Positions 12,161-24,646 of a stretch of DNA of 64,000 nucleotides are shown here, one piece after another. The notes below the pieces were generated by a model that saw nothing but the letters and a program-made list of their open reading frames with translations, ran no database searches and was not told where the DNA came from. The stretch is from assembly GCA_949317995.1 (NCBI GenBank), contig OX439035.1, positions 83,639,959 to 83,703,958 on the forward strand. Direction: 5' to 3'. The translations under genes were made by a program, and so were the position numbers. The DNA comes from Acholoe squamosa. Taxonomy: Eukaryota; Annelida; Polychaeta; Phyllodocida; Polynoidae. How positions within the stretch are numbered: the first letter of the stretch is position 1; each line of letters opens with the position of its first letter.

Positions 12161-12395
12161 TGTCACACAGTACTACCTGGTACTCAGGTGCATGAACCAG
12201 GAATATGTGACATGTGTTCATTATCCATGTCAAATGGAGTTGACATACAAAATGTGTGAGCCTCAACCTGACTTGACATGCCTTTGTACATGTCATGTAT
12301 GAGACAAATCCTGACATGTACAGTACATGTCAAAGTGTTAAGTCTTCTTCTGTCTGTGTGGGTGATGCACACATCATCAGTTTATTCTATAATGG
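12161..12395. mobile_element. ACATGTCA-rich repeat, copy 3
   Basis: Matches the second half of copy 1: ATGGAGTTGACATAC, CTTGACATGCCTTTG, ACATGTCATGTATGAGACAA, AAGTCTTCTTCTGTCTGTG. The first half is not recognisable. Confidence 0.5.
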
Positions 12396-12935
12396 TCTTC
12401 TTTTCTGGCTATTCCTCCTGTCGGGAAATGGATAAACTCACCAAAGGTTTCATAGTGCTCACAGAATTGACATATTAAACATGAACGTTCGTTATCAATT
12501 TAATATACCATATTTCAAATGACAACTTAAGCAAAGCCTTACAGCCTTTTCATAAGGCATAATTACTGCACCTCTACAGCCTCTTACTTGAATGGATTTA
12601 AATGAAGGAGGCGCTGATTTTTAAGTGTAATCAGTAATAGTATTATGTCAACGCCATTCTTTTGGTGGCAGTTCATTTTTGCTAAGGCCCCGTACCATAG
12701 TGGCTACTAAACAATGTCCTCCTAAATTAGTGCCTGACTGAGTGTCCAAGATCCGACTGACACGCAGGGTCTCTCAAATCTCAGATGAATCTGGTTTAAT
12801 TGGTTAGTTAACTGCTCACTATCGCAAAGTAAAGACCTGAAAGTAAAGACGGTTTAGGAGTGGGATGATGGTATAATTAGTGATTATATCGACTGAAAAA
12901 AGGCTTGATGGGCGGAATGTATGGGAAAAAAAGAG
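12396..12935. other. Unassigned
   Basis: No supported feature. Confidence 0.5.
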
Positions 12936-13056
12936 TAAAGAAGGAAGGAATAAACAAAGGAAGGAAGGTCGGAATGAAGGAACAAAAGAAGGAATGAAGG
13001 AAGGAATTAAAAAAAAAGAACGAACATAGGAATGAATGAAAGAACTTACGAAAAAC
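12936..13056. repeat. Degenerate (GGAA)n / GAATGAAGGAA microsatellite
   Basis: Purine-only tetranucleotide repeat with variants and an A-run near 13008-13018. It causes Phe/Ser-rich reading frames on the minus strand that are not genes. Confidence 0.9.
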
Positions 13057-15550
13057 GCGAATAAACGCTGGCATTCCTCACCTTTTTCCATAGTCTGTAG
13101 TGCATAAAGCATTTGCACATGAATCTGCACTAGACGCTCGCCGTGAAAGTCATTGAGCATGCTCGGTGTGGTCCACAATACCCAAATGGTGAAAATCCAT
13201 CAACACCAGAGGTGCAAGCATGTTTATAGCTTCGGTCTGGAAGTTCCATAAATGCTGCAGGCTCGTGCTGCAGCCGAACCTGCCTCTGTGGATGACTAGG
13301 CAGGGCGGGAGGCAGGGGTATATGTTGGGTGGAAGTGGGCAGGACATCTACACAACTACCTCATTTTGAGGCTGGTGGGTGGGGCTGGCCGTCCACAGAG
13401 CTTAGTGGCCATGCTATAAATGATGACCGTCAGACCTACAAGTAGTCTGTGGGGCCGTTTTAGCGTCTGTGTAGCCCCACAGATACCACACTGCATGATG
13501 CTATACCGCACCTGCTTGGGATTATCCAAACACCGTAGAAGGTCGTTGGTAGGGGCCTTAAGTCAATCGAGGCACTGCATATAGACATAGAGATCTCATT
13601 CTTCAGGTCTATGCTGCAGGGCTTCACACCAGAATAGAGAGGTTTCGCCTACTTGTAACGTGTACGGCAACGTGTAGCCTACCATTTCTTACCATTCTAG
13701 AAGTACAGGTTGCCGTCGTGATCTTAACCTCCCTTCATCCTTTTCAGATTTACCGTGGGTGAAACCTTAAGTCGCGTTAGTAACCTTTTCGCAATTTTAA
13801 CCCAATAACGGTGAACAGTATTCATGTTGTGTATCTGGATGCAGAAAAGAAAAATCAGCCGCTCTCTGTTTGAAAGATGCAGATTTCAGTCACGCTCATC
13901 AAAGAGACAGATTGATTGTTGTCACGTTCATCAAAATGACTCTCAATGGATCATGGGTCCACCATTGCCATGATCCCGAATAAAGTAAGCCAATGACGTA
14001 TACACGAAGATTGGATGTCGGGACTGGGTTCGTGCAAAGCTGACCTCTGATGAAATGGTTAACAGTGCCACTCGCCCTGAGCTGCTCCTCCTACCAGAGT
14101 CTGCTCCTCTGCCGATGCTACTTTCTGACCTTCCTGATTCAAGCCTTGAATCCACCATTGTGTGGCACTGTAGTCTATCAGAAGTCTTTATTGAATGGGG
14201 GCCAGGAGATACCATGGCAATGTACAAAAAGGGTTGCCTCAGATTCTTGGCGTTAACTTGGTGTAAAATAGGCAAGTGAATGGTGAAGTATGTGCAAAAT
14301 GGAGTAGTGCCTTCGGGGCCACTCAACATTTCCTTCCCAGCATGTGTGGTCAGATTGGATCACGATATCGATTATTTCATTTATCAATGGGTCTCTCTGC
14401 TCTCTTGCCCAGGGGGCAATTGCTCGACCGACTCCACCTGCTAGATACACTACAGCGTATAGGGTTAGTTGCATAGGTGTATTGTAACAGGCAGGTAATT
14501 AGCTTAGGATGTGTTTGGCAGGGTAAGAATAGGGCAGTAATAGCAATGGGGATTGAGGCAAGCTACACTCTGACATTCTCATAGACTTGCCAAATGGTCA
14601 GCACCAGAAATACGGTCAGACAGACCATTAATAAACACAATAATTCGAGTGCTAAAAAGTCTAGTAGGCCGGGGGGCAAAATAATTATATCAAACGATGA
14701 TTAACCGAGTTGACTATACATATCATTGGGGCTTGAATTAGAATTCACCTGATAATCCTTTCAAATGCCTAACGACAAATGTTGACAGGGCATTAGTCCT
14801 TTCCTATTTCAAATGAACGATTTTATTCAATACTGAATCACAACCTGCCCTATTATCTGCAGTCAGTTGGCTCATTATTAGACCGCTGGGCATGTGACAT
14901 ATAGGGCAATGGTTAGTTACTTTCTCGGGCATTGCAATGTGACTGATTCAAAATGATAGTCTGGAAATTGTACACCCTATTGATGGGTGGCATGACTATA
15001 ACATTCAGATAGGATCCCCGACTGAGAAACAAATAGGTTTATGGTGGTCTAGCAGTACATAGCTTTGAATGAGGTGGAAATGGCTAAAAGAAGAATGCTA
15101 TTCTTGGGACGTTTTCAACCCTGAGGGCCGACTCAAAGTATTCTGCCCTTTTTCACTAAACACAACGACTCGCTATTTGCACGTTTAGCTTTACTTTACC
15201 AAATATGGATGGCAGCGCCCACAGTCGGACAGTTATAATCTACCACACCCCTGTAAACCATGAGAATTACCGTATTTGTGACACAGGGAAGCAGTGTAAT
15301 TCCTGCAAGGAAGCACTGTGTTACTTAAGAGGAATGTCCTTTCGCCGGGTCTGTTCTCAAGTTGACAGAGGTCTGCCATTATCGTGACAGCTCTTTTTAC
15401 TTTACAGTGAAGATATGATGGATTTTGAAACACACTTCAGAGTGCTATCCTCCCTCCGGGAGCAAACCAGCAGAGTGTTTGACAGTAAAAGAGGGAGAAC
15501 CCATTGAAATAGGCAGGTGCCCAATACATTATACAATGTGTCAAGTAGAT
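13057..15550. other. Unassigned 2.5-kb stretch
   Basis: Locally GC-richer (13180-13700 and 14040-14480) with overlapping open frames on both strands. A minus-strand Ser/Arg-rich frame near 14050-14180 could be an exon, but no family is recognised and the splice signals are poor. Confidence 0.45.
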
Positions 15551-15822
15551 GCTGAAGGCCATTTCGTAGGGTACTGCGGCAACATACCACCACTATGATT
15601 TGAGACCCCCATGAATAAGACAGGTGATCGTAGGTACTGCCCTACGACTGCTCTGTAAGATTAGTACCTGTGAAGTAATTATATAAGGCTTGGTAAAGAG
15701 CAGCCGTTCTGGTGCAGGACTTAGTACCCACTAATGCATGATACTGTAATGGCCTTATTTTAAGGCCAGTCACTACGGTTTGAAGTACAGCCGTCGTAAT
15801 TTGTTAAGGAATGGCCTCCAGA
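15551..15822. mobile_element. Diverged MITE, pair with 29327-29606
   Basis: Ordered matches to the 29327 element: GGTGATCGTAGGTA, CTACGACTGCTCTGTA, CAATTA/GTAATTA, AGGGTTTGGTA/AGGCTTGGTAAAG, TGTAATGGC. The ends AAGGCCATTTCGTAGGGTAC and AAGGAATGGCCTCCAG are eroded inverted repeats. Confidence 0.55.
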
Positions 15823-17885
15823 GCAACGACATAAGTAGAGGAATATGACAATGTGTGGAGAACATGAGAAATGACGATGATTATAATATAAGGTATGGCA
15901 AAGCTCCTTTGATTTAACAATATGCATTGGTTCTTTTCATGTACTCTCAAATAGGGATTATATTCGATATTGTACTGGTTTGCAAAATTTGCGCCAAGAT
16001 CCAAAGTGGACCATTTGTTAACACACGACAGTACTTAAGTCGTACCAAAAATCTCACAGGAATGTCATAGGTATTTGCAGTTGTAGGGCGAACTGTGATC
16101 GTAGCGCATCAAGAAGGGCCTCCTGGGTTGCGCCTATGCTTTATGGTGACATATTATCAATTGAATTGATGCTTTATAGCTGTGTAACCCTTAAAGTCGG
16201 AAAAGAGAGGCACCGATCTCGTGTCACATGCGAATCAGTGTAATGATTCTAGCCCAGTGGGAAATAACATTTCGTTTCTGACATTTCAGACAAGAAGATG
16301 GTAACCTGATCAGTTCAAGACTATTGTGACGTCAAAAGTCTATTTGTATAATGACTCGCGTGATAGCCGTACATGTCCCTGGGTTCACCTTTCACAGCCG
16401 TCAAGTATTCCATATGGCCTTACGTCTGCTTCAACAGTCAAAGTATCCCATGACCACTTTTGAGACAGATGGGACAGATATAATGTGTAAGTAAGGGTAG
16501 TTCTATTTCTTTAACCTACAATTGCAGAACAATCTACAAATAAATACTGCAGACAGTGCGGCTTATGAACGTGGATACTAGCTGTTATCATGGCCACTGA
16601 GCATGGACACCAACCTGGAGGAAAATAGTTCTCAGCAGCACTACATTAGCATATATGTCAAAGTGTATATGAACGCTTTCCAAGGACAACATGAAAATGT
16701 CATGTATTATCAGGTTTTGAAATTGAAATTTGCGATATAAACCATAATTATCTTGAATTTTATAAGCGCCCGTTTCGTCTAGGTTCCTGTAGCCAGACCC
16801 ATCCAGAATATACCCAAGGGGGCGTGGAAGCATCACCTTAGTGACAGTTGCCTAGCAACATGCCTTATCGCTACCAAGAGAAATGAGGCTTTCAATAAAG
16901 AGCATCTTACATTGGTCGTCTGCCGGTTGCCACCTCGGCCGGGCAGATTGAAAGGCTCATCATTGCAGGAGGCATGTGTGGCTCAAAGTCTGGATGTGAT
17001 AACAAGCCCTGACTACACAGTGGAAAGGGTGAACACCTAGTGGTTGTATATCATCATGATAATATGGTGCGAGCATTCAGTCTATACTGATAAAGCTGGG
17101 CGGTCAGTGGGCTGACTGGCCGGCTGACTCAATAGAACCTATACTGATAGATCAGGGGCCTGTTTCAAAACCTCTATCAGTAGACATATTAGGCAAATCT
17201 GTTTCTAAAGTTTGCATCTTGGATTTTGGTGCTATTTTTGATATTTTACTGTCTGCTATATCTAATTATGGCATAGTGCCTAATATCTCTCGCTTATAGC
17301 CAAAGCCAATCTGTTTCAGAATGGATTTAATGTCACTAAAAATTGTTATATTAAATGAAATATATTTTTGCCTGTTTAAAAATTGGATTTCTATGTGCAC
17401 CTCTGAGGTACACATAGAATATATTGAGGAAATTAAAAATGTAACTCTGATGAAATTATTCATATGGGGTTAAAGTATGTGTATTACACATATATATCCA
17501 CCAAAATTCAGTGACTTAATATCTTAAATAGCTTGGTAGTTATTCCAATTCATTATCGAAATGCCTATATAGAACCATTAGGGGCATACTCGCATACAAT
17601 TAGCCAATAAAGAATGTTAATAGTTTGAAGAAGTATTGTCAGACCGTATGAGCTTGAATATATCCACATTTTGAGGCCTAATAGTGCTAGTTTCCTAATA
17701 TATCAATCTATTTCAAAAGTTGCTATCTTAATATAGGAGAGATGCACACCCTAATATCGGCTTTGCCCTATTTGTGTTATATTTAGTTCTGAAACAGATA
17801 GATATTTTAGAAAGTTGGCACTTTCAAATTGGTTATACTAAGTGCTAATGGCTCTACTAAATATCTAAAATTTTTGGAACAGCCC
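15823..17885. other. Unassigned 2.1-kb stretch
   Basis: AT-rich from about 17160 to 17860, with repeated AAACAGAT-like words and no clear element ends. Confidence 0.45.
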
Positions 17886-17968
17886 CCAGGGGAGGGGGGA
17901 GAGGAAGAGAAAGAAAGACAGAGAGACAGAGAAAGTGAGACAGACAGAGACAGTCAGAGACAGAGAGA
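17886..17968. repeat. Purine-rich GAGA/GACA microsatellite
   Basis: GGGGAGAGGAAGAGAAAG followed by AGACAGAGA repeats. It gives a charged Arg/Glu/Asp frame that is not a gene. Confidence 0.9.
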
Positions 17969-18236
17969 CATAATTTTGGTCCACGTTGTTTGTACTGACA
18001 GTCCTATTATGTCGACGGAAATCACTGGGTATGTCTGCATTATTCTTTGAGTGAAAAGCAGTTGGTCTTCATATCTGCCATTTTACCTGCAACGGTTTAA
18101 AAGCTACTCAAGGTTGGCGATAGACTCTCGGCATTCACTTTTACTTAGGGCAAGTAAACAAATTTGCAGTGGCCTGTTAACGGTTAAGCACCCCCGATGC
18201 TTATGGCTTTCAATATACCCTGACCATCTGCCCTTA

Positions 18237-18420
18237 GGGCCATTTTCCACCACCCGATATGTCCCCTCTGTCGGCCGCTAGACCCATAGTAGATGCTATT
18301 TTCGGCCGACAGAGATCATGGCCTACCATTGAACCCTATGGCGGCCCTGTCGGCCGAGGTGGTAAAGTGTGGCAGCTGTCGGCCGAAAGAGGTACCCTGT
18401 CGGATGGTGGAAAACGGCCC
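18237..18420 (+). mobile_element. Harbinger-like MITE, copy 1
   Basis: 184 bp. The ends GGGCCATTTTCCACCACC and TGGTGGAAAACGGCCC are flanked by a TTA duplication (18234-18236 and 18421-18423). TWA duplications with G-rich ends are typical of PIF/Harbinger elements. The inside has four or five CTGTCGGCCGA words. The second copy is inverted at 42927-43100, flanked by TAA. Confidence 0.8.
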
Positions 18421-18500
18421 TTATTCGGGCCAATATGGGCAGATGGCCAATACTGGGTATGGGTGGATGTGTAAAGGGCAAGTAATTATGACATAATAGC

Positions 18501-18895
18501 AGGGGCGTAGGAAAAGGGGGGCAGGGGGTCTGGGCCCCCCAATCATGAATGAGGTGGGACCTGAGTATGTTTGGGCCCCCCCAAAAAAAAATAATAAAAA
18601 AAAAATGACAAGAATTCATAATAAACTGAACAACAGCGGTGGCCAGGGGGGCCAGCAGGGCCCCCTCAACTTTGAACTTTGCCCCCCCCCCGAACTTGTA
18701 GGAGAGCTAAGGAAATTTGGATTCAGATTGTCCTAAAATGCAGTAAAATCAATGCAAAATTCCTAAATTTTCTCTGACACAAACTTAAGTTTCCTGGGGC
18801 CTTTTGTCCCAAGATGGAATTTCATGTGTCCACCAAAGTAGGTATCACCACTAAATTTCTGGCCCCCCCTAACTTTACATGCGTTCCAGCGTGTA
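18501..18895 (+). mobile_element. GC-tipped MITE, copy 1
   Basis: Begins CAGGGGCGTAGGAAAAGGGG, followed by GGGCCCCCCAATCATGAATG and an A-rich tract. It shares this order and the word AAGAATTCATAATAAA with the inverted copy at 38832-39175. The right boundary is approximate. Confidence 0.6.
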
Positions 18896-19302
18896 AGTCA
18901 ATGTGTGGCTATTATGACAAAAGAAAGATAAAGCCATACAATGGTTAGGTTCTGCAGAACACTGTGGACCTATTTGATCCACTTGATGTTGATATTTTAT
19001 GCAGTGCCTACTTCCCATGATCCTACACAGTCTAAAGTAGGCACTGACTCTCCATTAACAAGGCGGAAAGCCTTCGAAGGTCTGAGCAACAGAGCAACAA
19101 AAATTACCAAGAGCTAAGATAAAATCACAAAGTTCCCTAAATTTACTCCACATTTTTATTTAATATGGTAGTTGAATGGGAGAAAATAGGTACCTAGACT
19201 TCAAATCACAGGCAAAAGTCATTAGAAACTACCTTTATACATATCTTATAATAGGCATACATAATGGTGTTAGCACGCTCAAGTCGATGATACATGATGG
19301 GT
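18896..19302. other. Unassigned
   Basis: No supported feature. Confidence 0.5.
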
Positions 19303-19693
19303 GCAGTAGGCCCACACCTGTACAACCAATATCTGTGTAAACCACGGCTATCTAAAGTACTACTCACAGAGGTCGACCATCCAAACACTATCTGTGTAAA
19401 AGTGAACACTATCTGTATAGCAACCATCAAACAACTATATCTGTCAATTGACGCTATCTGTAGAAACATTTCCAACAATATGTTAAGGTACACAAGCAAT
19501 ATTGATATACTTAATGTAATAGTGAATTTAATGTATCTTTGATACAGCTTTTTGACATACCGAATGTGATACAGATAGCATTATATTTACATATAATTAT
19601 AGCGGTTGGATGGTCAGTCTCTAACTGTAGTACTACAGAAAGCGGTTCTTTATACAGATAGTGGTTGTACAGATGTGGTTCCTACGCCTCTGC
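19303..19693. mobile_element. Fold-back element with about 95-bp arms
   Basis: The left arm (GCAGTAGGCCCACACCTGTA, CAACCAATATCTGTG, GGTCGACCATCCAAAC) is mirrored on the right (GTTGGATGGTCAG, CAGATAGTGGTTGTACAG, CCTACGCCTCTGC). TATCTGT words recur inside. Open frames on both strands across it arise from the mirrored arms. Confidence 0.65.
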
Positions 19694-20119
19694 TAATGTT
19701 CATTAGATCCCCGGACAAGGGCCATACATGGGGCATTTACGCTACATGCGGCATTTTGCTAAAAGGGGTACTCTTTTGTAGCATAATGCCAACTCTGGGG
19801 CCTTTATGGTATAATGGCGTTAACGCAAAACCAGTCGGTGGACCACACACTAATGGTAATAAGCTACAAATGGTTAATAAGCATCATCTCTCTATCATCT
19901 TGCTCATCCTTAATCATCACTTCGTGACTCTAATAATTATATATATGGTTCATGCATTAATATCTATACAGATGTACTGATAAAGCTGTGCAGCACATAA
20001 AAACCAGAAGGACATGAATGATCATGCTATAGGTACATCCTACAACCCTCCCCCTCCAACCTATGATATGTACAGCCCTGTTAATGAGGATTAAGGTATT
20101 GAAAGGCACAAACATGCCT
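19694..20119. other. Unassigned
   Basis: No supported feature. Confidence 0.5.
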
Positions 20120-20429
20120 CTACACTGAAAACATGGAAGATCCGAAACTAGTCAGCGGTGACCACTTTAGGTGCTCAAGTTGACGATACCTAAAACTACA
20201 GCTTTAGGTAGTCAAAATGACAACTTTAGATCATCATCCTGACGACCTGAGTCATCAGGATGACAATACTGACAGTACAGAGTCGTCATATTGATGACTC
20301 AGGTCGTCAGGATGACGACTTAAAGTCGTCATTTTGACTACCTAAAGTTGTAGTTTTAGGTATCGTCAACTTGAGGACCTAAAGTGGTCACCGCTGACTA
20401 GTTTCAGAACTTCTAGGTTTTCAGTGTAG
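20120..20429. mobile_element. 310-bp near-palindromic fold-back
   Basis: Almost the whole element is two complementary arms of about 145 bp. The ends are CACTGAAAAC and GTTTTCAGTG with TA just outside each, suggesting a TA duplication. The arms repeat GATGACGA/TCGTCATC and TTTAGGT/ACCTAAA words. Non-coding. Confidence 0.8.
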
Positions 20430-21256
20430 GGATATTGGAAAACAAACAGCTTTTAGAGGGATCATCAGATCTCATTGTATCACCTTAACATACACTGTAA
20501 AAGAGAAGTCAAAATCATGATATTCTCTGACACTCTCTTTTCAATGTGGTATGTAATAAAGTCCCATTTGTCATGAGCATACATCTACATAGATCACCCC
20601 CTTCACCCTTGCGCACCCATGATGGAGTACCTATCCCACAGTGTTCAATTCCTACAATGTAGGCCTACATGTATATAGCCTATATTATAAGAGATCTTTC
20701 TATCAAACTAATTACGACAGGTAGTATGTTTAAAGCGCTGCTATTTTTCTCCTAAAATACGTTATCACCCTTGTTATTGTGAACAAAGCTAAGTAGTCTA
20801 GAGGCTAGTAGACTAGTGGGGTTTATGTGAGTAAAAGGAAATGAGAGACAAGGACTGAATTGCCCTTTAAAAAAACACAAAAGGGTTATGCTAACCATTC
20901 TGGTATTTCAGAAACTACCATTACGTTGGACCTTAATGACTTCAAATGAGAGAAGGTTCCGAAAAAAACATAGTCTTATTCATGAAGTGATATTCATAGT
21001 CTAATAGTAACTATTAATATCATTGATGTAGGAGAGAGTAACATGTCGGATTAGGAGCACGCATGAAGCAATATTAATATTGAATATTTCGCCCCCCATG
21101 TGCTAAGAGAATCAGATCTAACGCAAGTCACTTGGATCACTTTGGCAGATTCAGAAAACATGTCAGCGATGAGGGTGGGGGAGAGGGTTGGGAGAGACAG
21201 CGTTGACATCTTGTAGTTCACTGACTTCACAAAAACGACATTATTATCTGGAACCA
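20430..21256. other. Unassigned
   Basis: No supported feature in about 0.8 kb. Confidence 0.5.
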
Positions 21257-21562
21257 GGAGGGTGTTGCTAGTATGCTAAACAGAGCTGGGAGTAGGTGCC
21301 CTCTTTTTCAAAGAAGTTACGCTCTGCTTCACCATCCAACTTCCACTCACCATACAAGTCTGAAAAGGCACCTGCCTTGCTTAGAAATAGTTTGTGCTGC
21401 ACTATGAGATACATACTTTTGCCACATCTTCTTTCAGGTGCTCTTGTGTGGACAACTTGTGTACAACACACACACAAAAAATAGGACTAAAGAGAAAGAG
21501 ACTGCTGCAAGTGAGCCACTTCTTAGGCAAAACTACCTTTTCCCATGGGAGCAACACCCTCC
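21257..21562 (+). mobile_element. GGAGGGTGTTGCTCC-ended MITE, copy 3 (diverged)
   Basis: Begins GGAGGGTGTTGCTAGTATG and ends GGGAGCAACACCCTCC. The inside matches copy 1 (TGCTTCACCATCCAACTTCC, CTGAAAAGGCACCTGCCTTG), while the second half has been partly replaced or deleted. Confidence 0.8.
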
Positions 21563-21700
21563 TGCATCAATTAATGCGTTCTAAGAGGTGTTGAATGGTA
21601 TTGCTAAAACACGAGATTTCTATAAGCGTAGGACTCAAATCTCTAAGAAACCCTCTGTATAATATATGCCAATCATAGTGACCTACACTATTATAGTTAA

Positions 21701-21725
21701 TGGGTTGAGTTGAGTTGAGTTGAAC
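21701..21725. repeat. (GTTGA)n run
   Basis: Four TTGAG/GTTGA pentamers in a row. Confidence 0.8.
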
Positions 21726-21823
21726 CAAACACCAAACAAGAAAAATGTCACGCTCAAATAGACAAAAACGCATCATATATAATCATGAGAGGACTATCCC
21801 ACAGGAATACAGCAATAACTAAG

Positions 21824-22957
21824 TCAATTGCACTGAAATGGGGTCAACCCCATTTTTTCCCATGGGAAGGAGGTAAATGTGACTAAAATGTGAAGTTTCT
21901 GTCTATTTCTCATTTTCATTAGGTGGATAAGGTCAGAATCTTGCTTGTAAACCATAGTTTTGTCTATGTACAAGTTATATTTAAAGCAGCACACTGGAAG
22001 ATAGGCACCTTTTCAGGGGTATTTTGAACATTTTTCATATTGTTCCCAGTGCTATAAGGCAAAGTAAAAAAATAGCACACTGGAAAGCAATCACATTTGG
22101 ATTTTTCCTTTAGCCCACACTAGTTAGCCTTATATTTGATCACTTTAGGAATCATTACCCCTATCTGCCAGGAGCTTTTGCTGAAAACCCTATGGTGTAG
22201 GTACAGTGGAACTGTACGTGCCACATTTTTCACTGTAATCTATAGCATAATTAAGAGTACCTATATGAGATTCAAATAGGTATTAAGAATACCTTATGTG
22301 TCTACAATAAGGCTGTACAGAAGAAAAAACCTAGCTTCAAATGTGTAGGCTAGTATTTTCATCTTTGTAAATCAAAATGGAAGTGGGGTAGTTTTAGAGG
22401 AACCATACGTGTGACATATATCAATTGCTCATACACTCAACTTTGTATGTTGGTGAAATTAATTTTGTTTTCAAAATTTTCTCCTCATAGAAGGTCCTAA
22501 TGACAGAACTTATTACATAAATCTACCAGCCACCTTTTACATAAGACACTTAAATGTGACATGGAACCATATGTGCCACATGGAACCATACGTGCCACAA
22601 TATGTATCATGCCAAAATATCCTGAAATAAGATGGTATACGTGGTTATGACACACTGCTATTGTAAAGGGATGATGTCCAGCATCATTGACAAATGATAT
22701 TATATGGATCTGTTCACTCAAGGGTGGAAAGATTATGGCCCTAAAAATAAGCTTATTTTGACCACAATCCCATAGGAATTAATGCTAAATAACGAGTTTG
22801 ACTCTAAAGTTGGCCATTATACATATTAATGTTCCCAATTTTCAGGGTAGGCCCCTGAGTGCATTAGTATTTTGGGCACAAAATTTCAAAACAATCCATG
22901 CAGTTTAATTTTTACCCCTCATTGAGACCTGTGTGACCCCAGTTCAGTGCAATTGAC
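21824..22957. mobile_element. 1.13-kb inverted-repeat element
   Basis: The ends TCAATTGCACTGAAATGGGG and, complemented at the right, TCAATTGCACTGAACTGGGG are followed by GTCA. No transposase frame is present. Inside are direct repeats of AACCATACGTGCCACA (22565-22600) and relatives at 22207 and 22402. The target duplication is unclear. Confidence 0.65.
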
Positions 22958-23084
22958 AATCATTCTAGATGCCATTTGTAGAAACAGTTATACGAGTAGA
23001 CACATGGTGACATTGGCAATACGAATTAGATAACAGAATTGATACATGTACGTAGTGACCAATATTAATAACATCATTTAGAAT

Positions 23085-24120
23085 CTATCCAGTGACAGAT
23101 TCATATCTTGTTAATGAGTACCTTCTTATCACCGATATGTTGAGTCGCCGCGGACAATTTATCCCATAACATTGAGCCATCAGTGGTGATTTGTCATAAG
23201 TTAGACATCTCGATCTACTGGCGTTTAAGCGCTTTTTATTATTACCCCGGAGGTTCCTAGCGGGAACATGTAGGTTTGTCGGGTCGCATGAAACATCATA
23301 CATAACAGTACAAAGGCTCTTATTACGTCTAAACTTCAGCATCTTACACTTTGTACACATATGAAGATCATGGATTGAAATGTCCCTAGTTCTGAATATT
23401 TGCAAACATATCTGTAGACAATGGTTCTGCATTAATTGGAGGCGCCCTACATTTGGCCCACTATCATGTAGATAACTGGCATGTTCTTGCACAGGGAGCA
23501 CCATTTGTTTATACAACCTAGTGCATAAATCATTGTCAGTATATCTCCGTATTTTGTGCAGCTGATACATTTTGTTGAGAAAGCTGTTCCTGACCTTTTC
23601 AAAGTTATTCTTAAAGGTAAGACCGAGATCCACTATTACACCTAGGTAATTGAATTCAGTAACCACCTGAAGATGACGCCATGTAGGTCTACACTTTTGT
23701 CATTAAGATGATTTCTTGTAAATATCAAATCACTAGCACACCACAATAGGTGTGTTTTATCAATATTAATTGTCAACTTAAATGCTTTACACCATTTGCT
23801 TATACCATCTAAATCACTTTGGATTTTATCCAACACAACTGCGGGGTCAGAGTTACTATAATAGATGGCTAAATCATCAGCATAAAGACAATAGCTACAT
23901 GACTTAATAACAGATACAATACTAGGAGCACTCCACATGTATTGTTAACACCAGTAGATTCATGATTATTTGCAAGAGTAGTTTGGGTCCTCCCATACAA
24001 GTATGATTTGAACCACAACAGTGATGTTGGAGAAACAACTAGATTTCTCATTCTTGTCAGCAGGAGGGAGTGATCGACCGTATCAAAGGCCTTATCAAAG
24101 TGCTAGGACCACTCTGGCAA
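23085..24120 (-). pseudogene. LINE reverse transcriptase, C-terminal fragment
   Basis: A minus-strand remnant of a non-LTR retrotransposon polymerase, which would copy its RNA at a nicked target. Reading from 24120 down, a frame holds DKAFDTVDHSLLL (the aspartate-bearing motif before the palm). Next come SYLYGRTQ and a decayed GVPQGS-like stretch, then YADD at 23873-23884 (catalytic pair), then INIDKTHLLW. A long downstream frame holds FNYLGVIVDLGLTFKNN and LYKQMVLPV. At least two frameshifts separate these parts, and the N-terminal endonuclease half is absent, so it is a dead 5'-truncated copy. The motif set fits the CR1/Jockey/Rex1 range. I cannot assign the clade. Confidence 0.85.
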
Positions 24121-24283
24121 ACCTCATATCCATTATTACATAGTTCTCAATCATAGGGAAGTATATCTGACGACAGCATGTACCTCCAGCTTATACTTGA
24201 TAGGAAAATTAAATTTGCTAAACGAAGGGCTAAAACATCATTTTATCAGAAATCCCCTTACTATCGTGTGGTATCACTATAGG

Positions 24284-24646
24284 TTACCCTTGACCATGTG
24301 ACACAACGCTTAAATACCAGGTCACACTTCAAGAAGGCAGCTGCTAAGCACCTGCGCAGATAATCCCATTCAACTAGCTACCTAGTCTGAATTAGCTCGC
24401 CATTAAACTGGAAAATGCCCTATTTTCTTCACTCTATCCAATAATCAACATGTAGTCTGGTGTTAATGTAATTTATATTATTGTGCTATTTGTCTGTTCT
24501 CATCTTTAAAAAGCATTGGAATTGTCTCATATCACTGGACCATGCCACATCCCTGATCAACTGCAGTGTACCAGATGTGTGCGCCGAAAAACGTCCCATC
24601 GAGACGATTCCGTGCAATAAAAATTCAATTCAATTCATTCAATTCA
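24284..24646 (+). pseudogene. CR1-like LINE 3' end with ATTCA tail
   Basis: The last 26 codons of a polymerase-like frame end RSHFKKAAAKHLRR and a TAA stop at 24361, a typical CR1-type C-terminus. About 260 bp of 3' untranslated sequence follows, then GTGCAATAAA and an (ATTCA)n tail (24622-24646). It faces away from the minus-strand LINE remnant next door. 5' truncation on insertion is the usual fate of such elements. The tail abuts the fold-back at 24647. Confidence 0.5.

Noticed and set aside
12819-13178. 119-codon minus-strand frame rich in Phe/Ser
   Set aside because: It is the translation of the GGAA-type microsatellite.
13943-14329. 128-codon minus-strand frame with a Ser/Arg-rich part, possibly an exon
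   Set aside because: No family recognised, overlapping plus-strand frames are as long, and splice signals around the plausible segment are weak.
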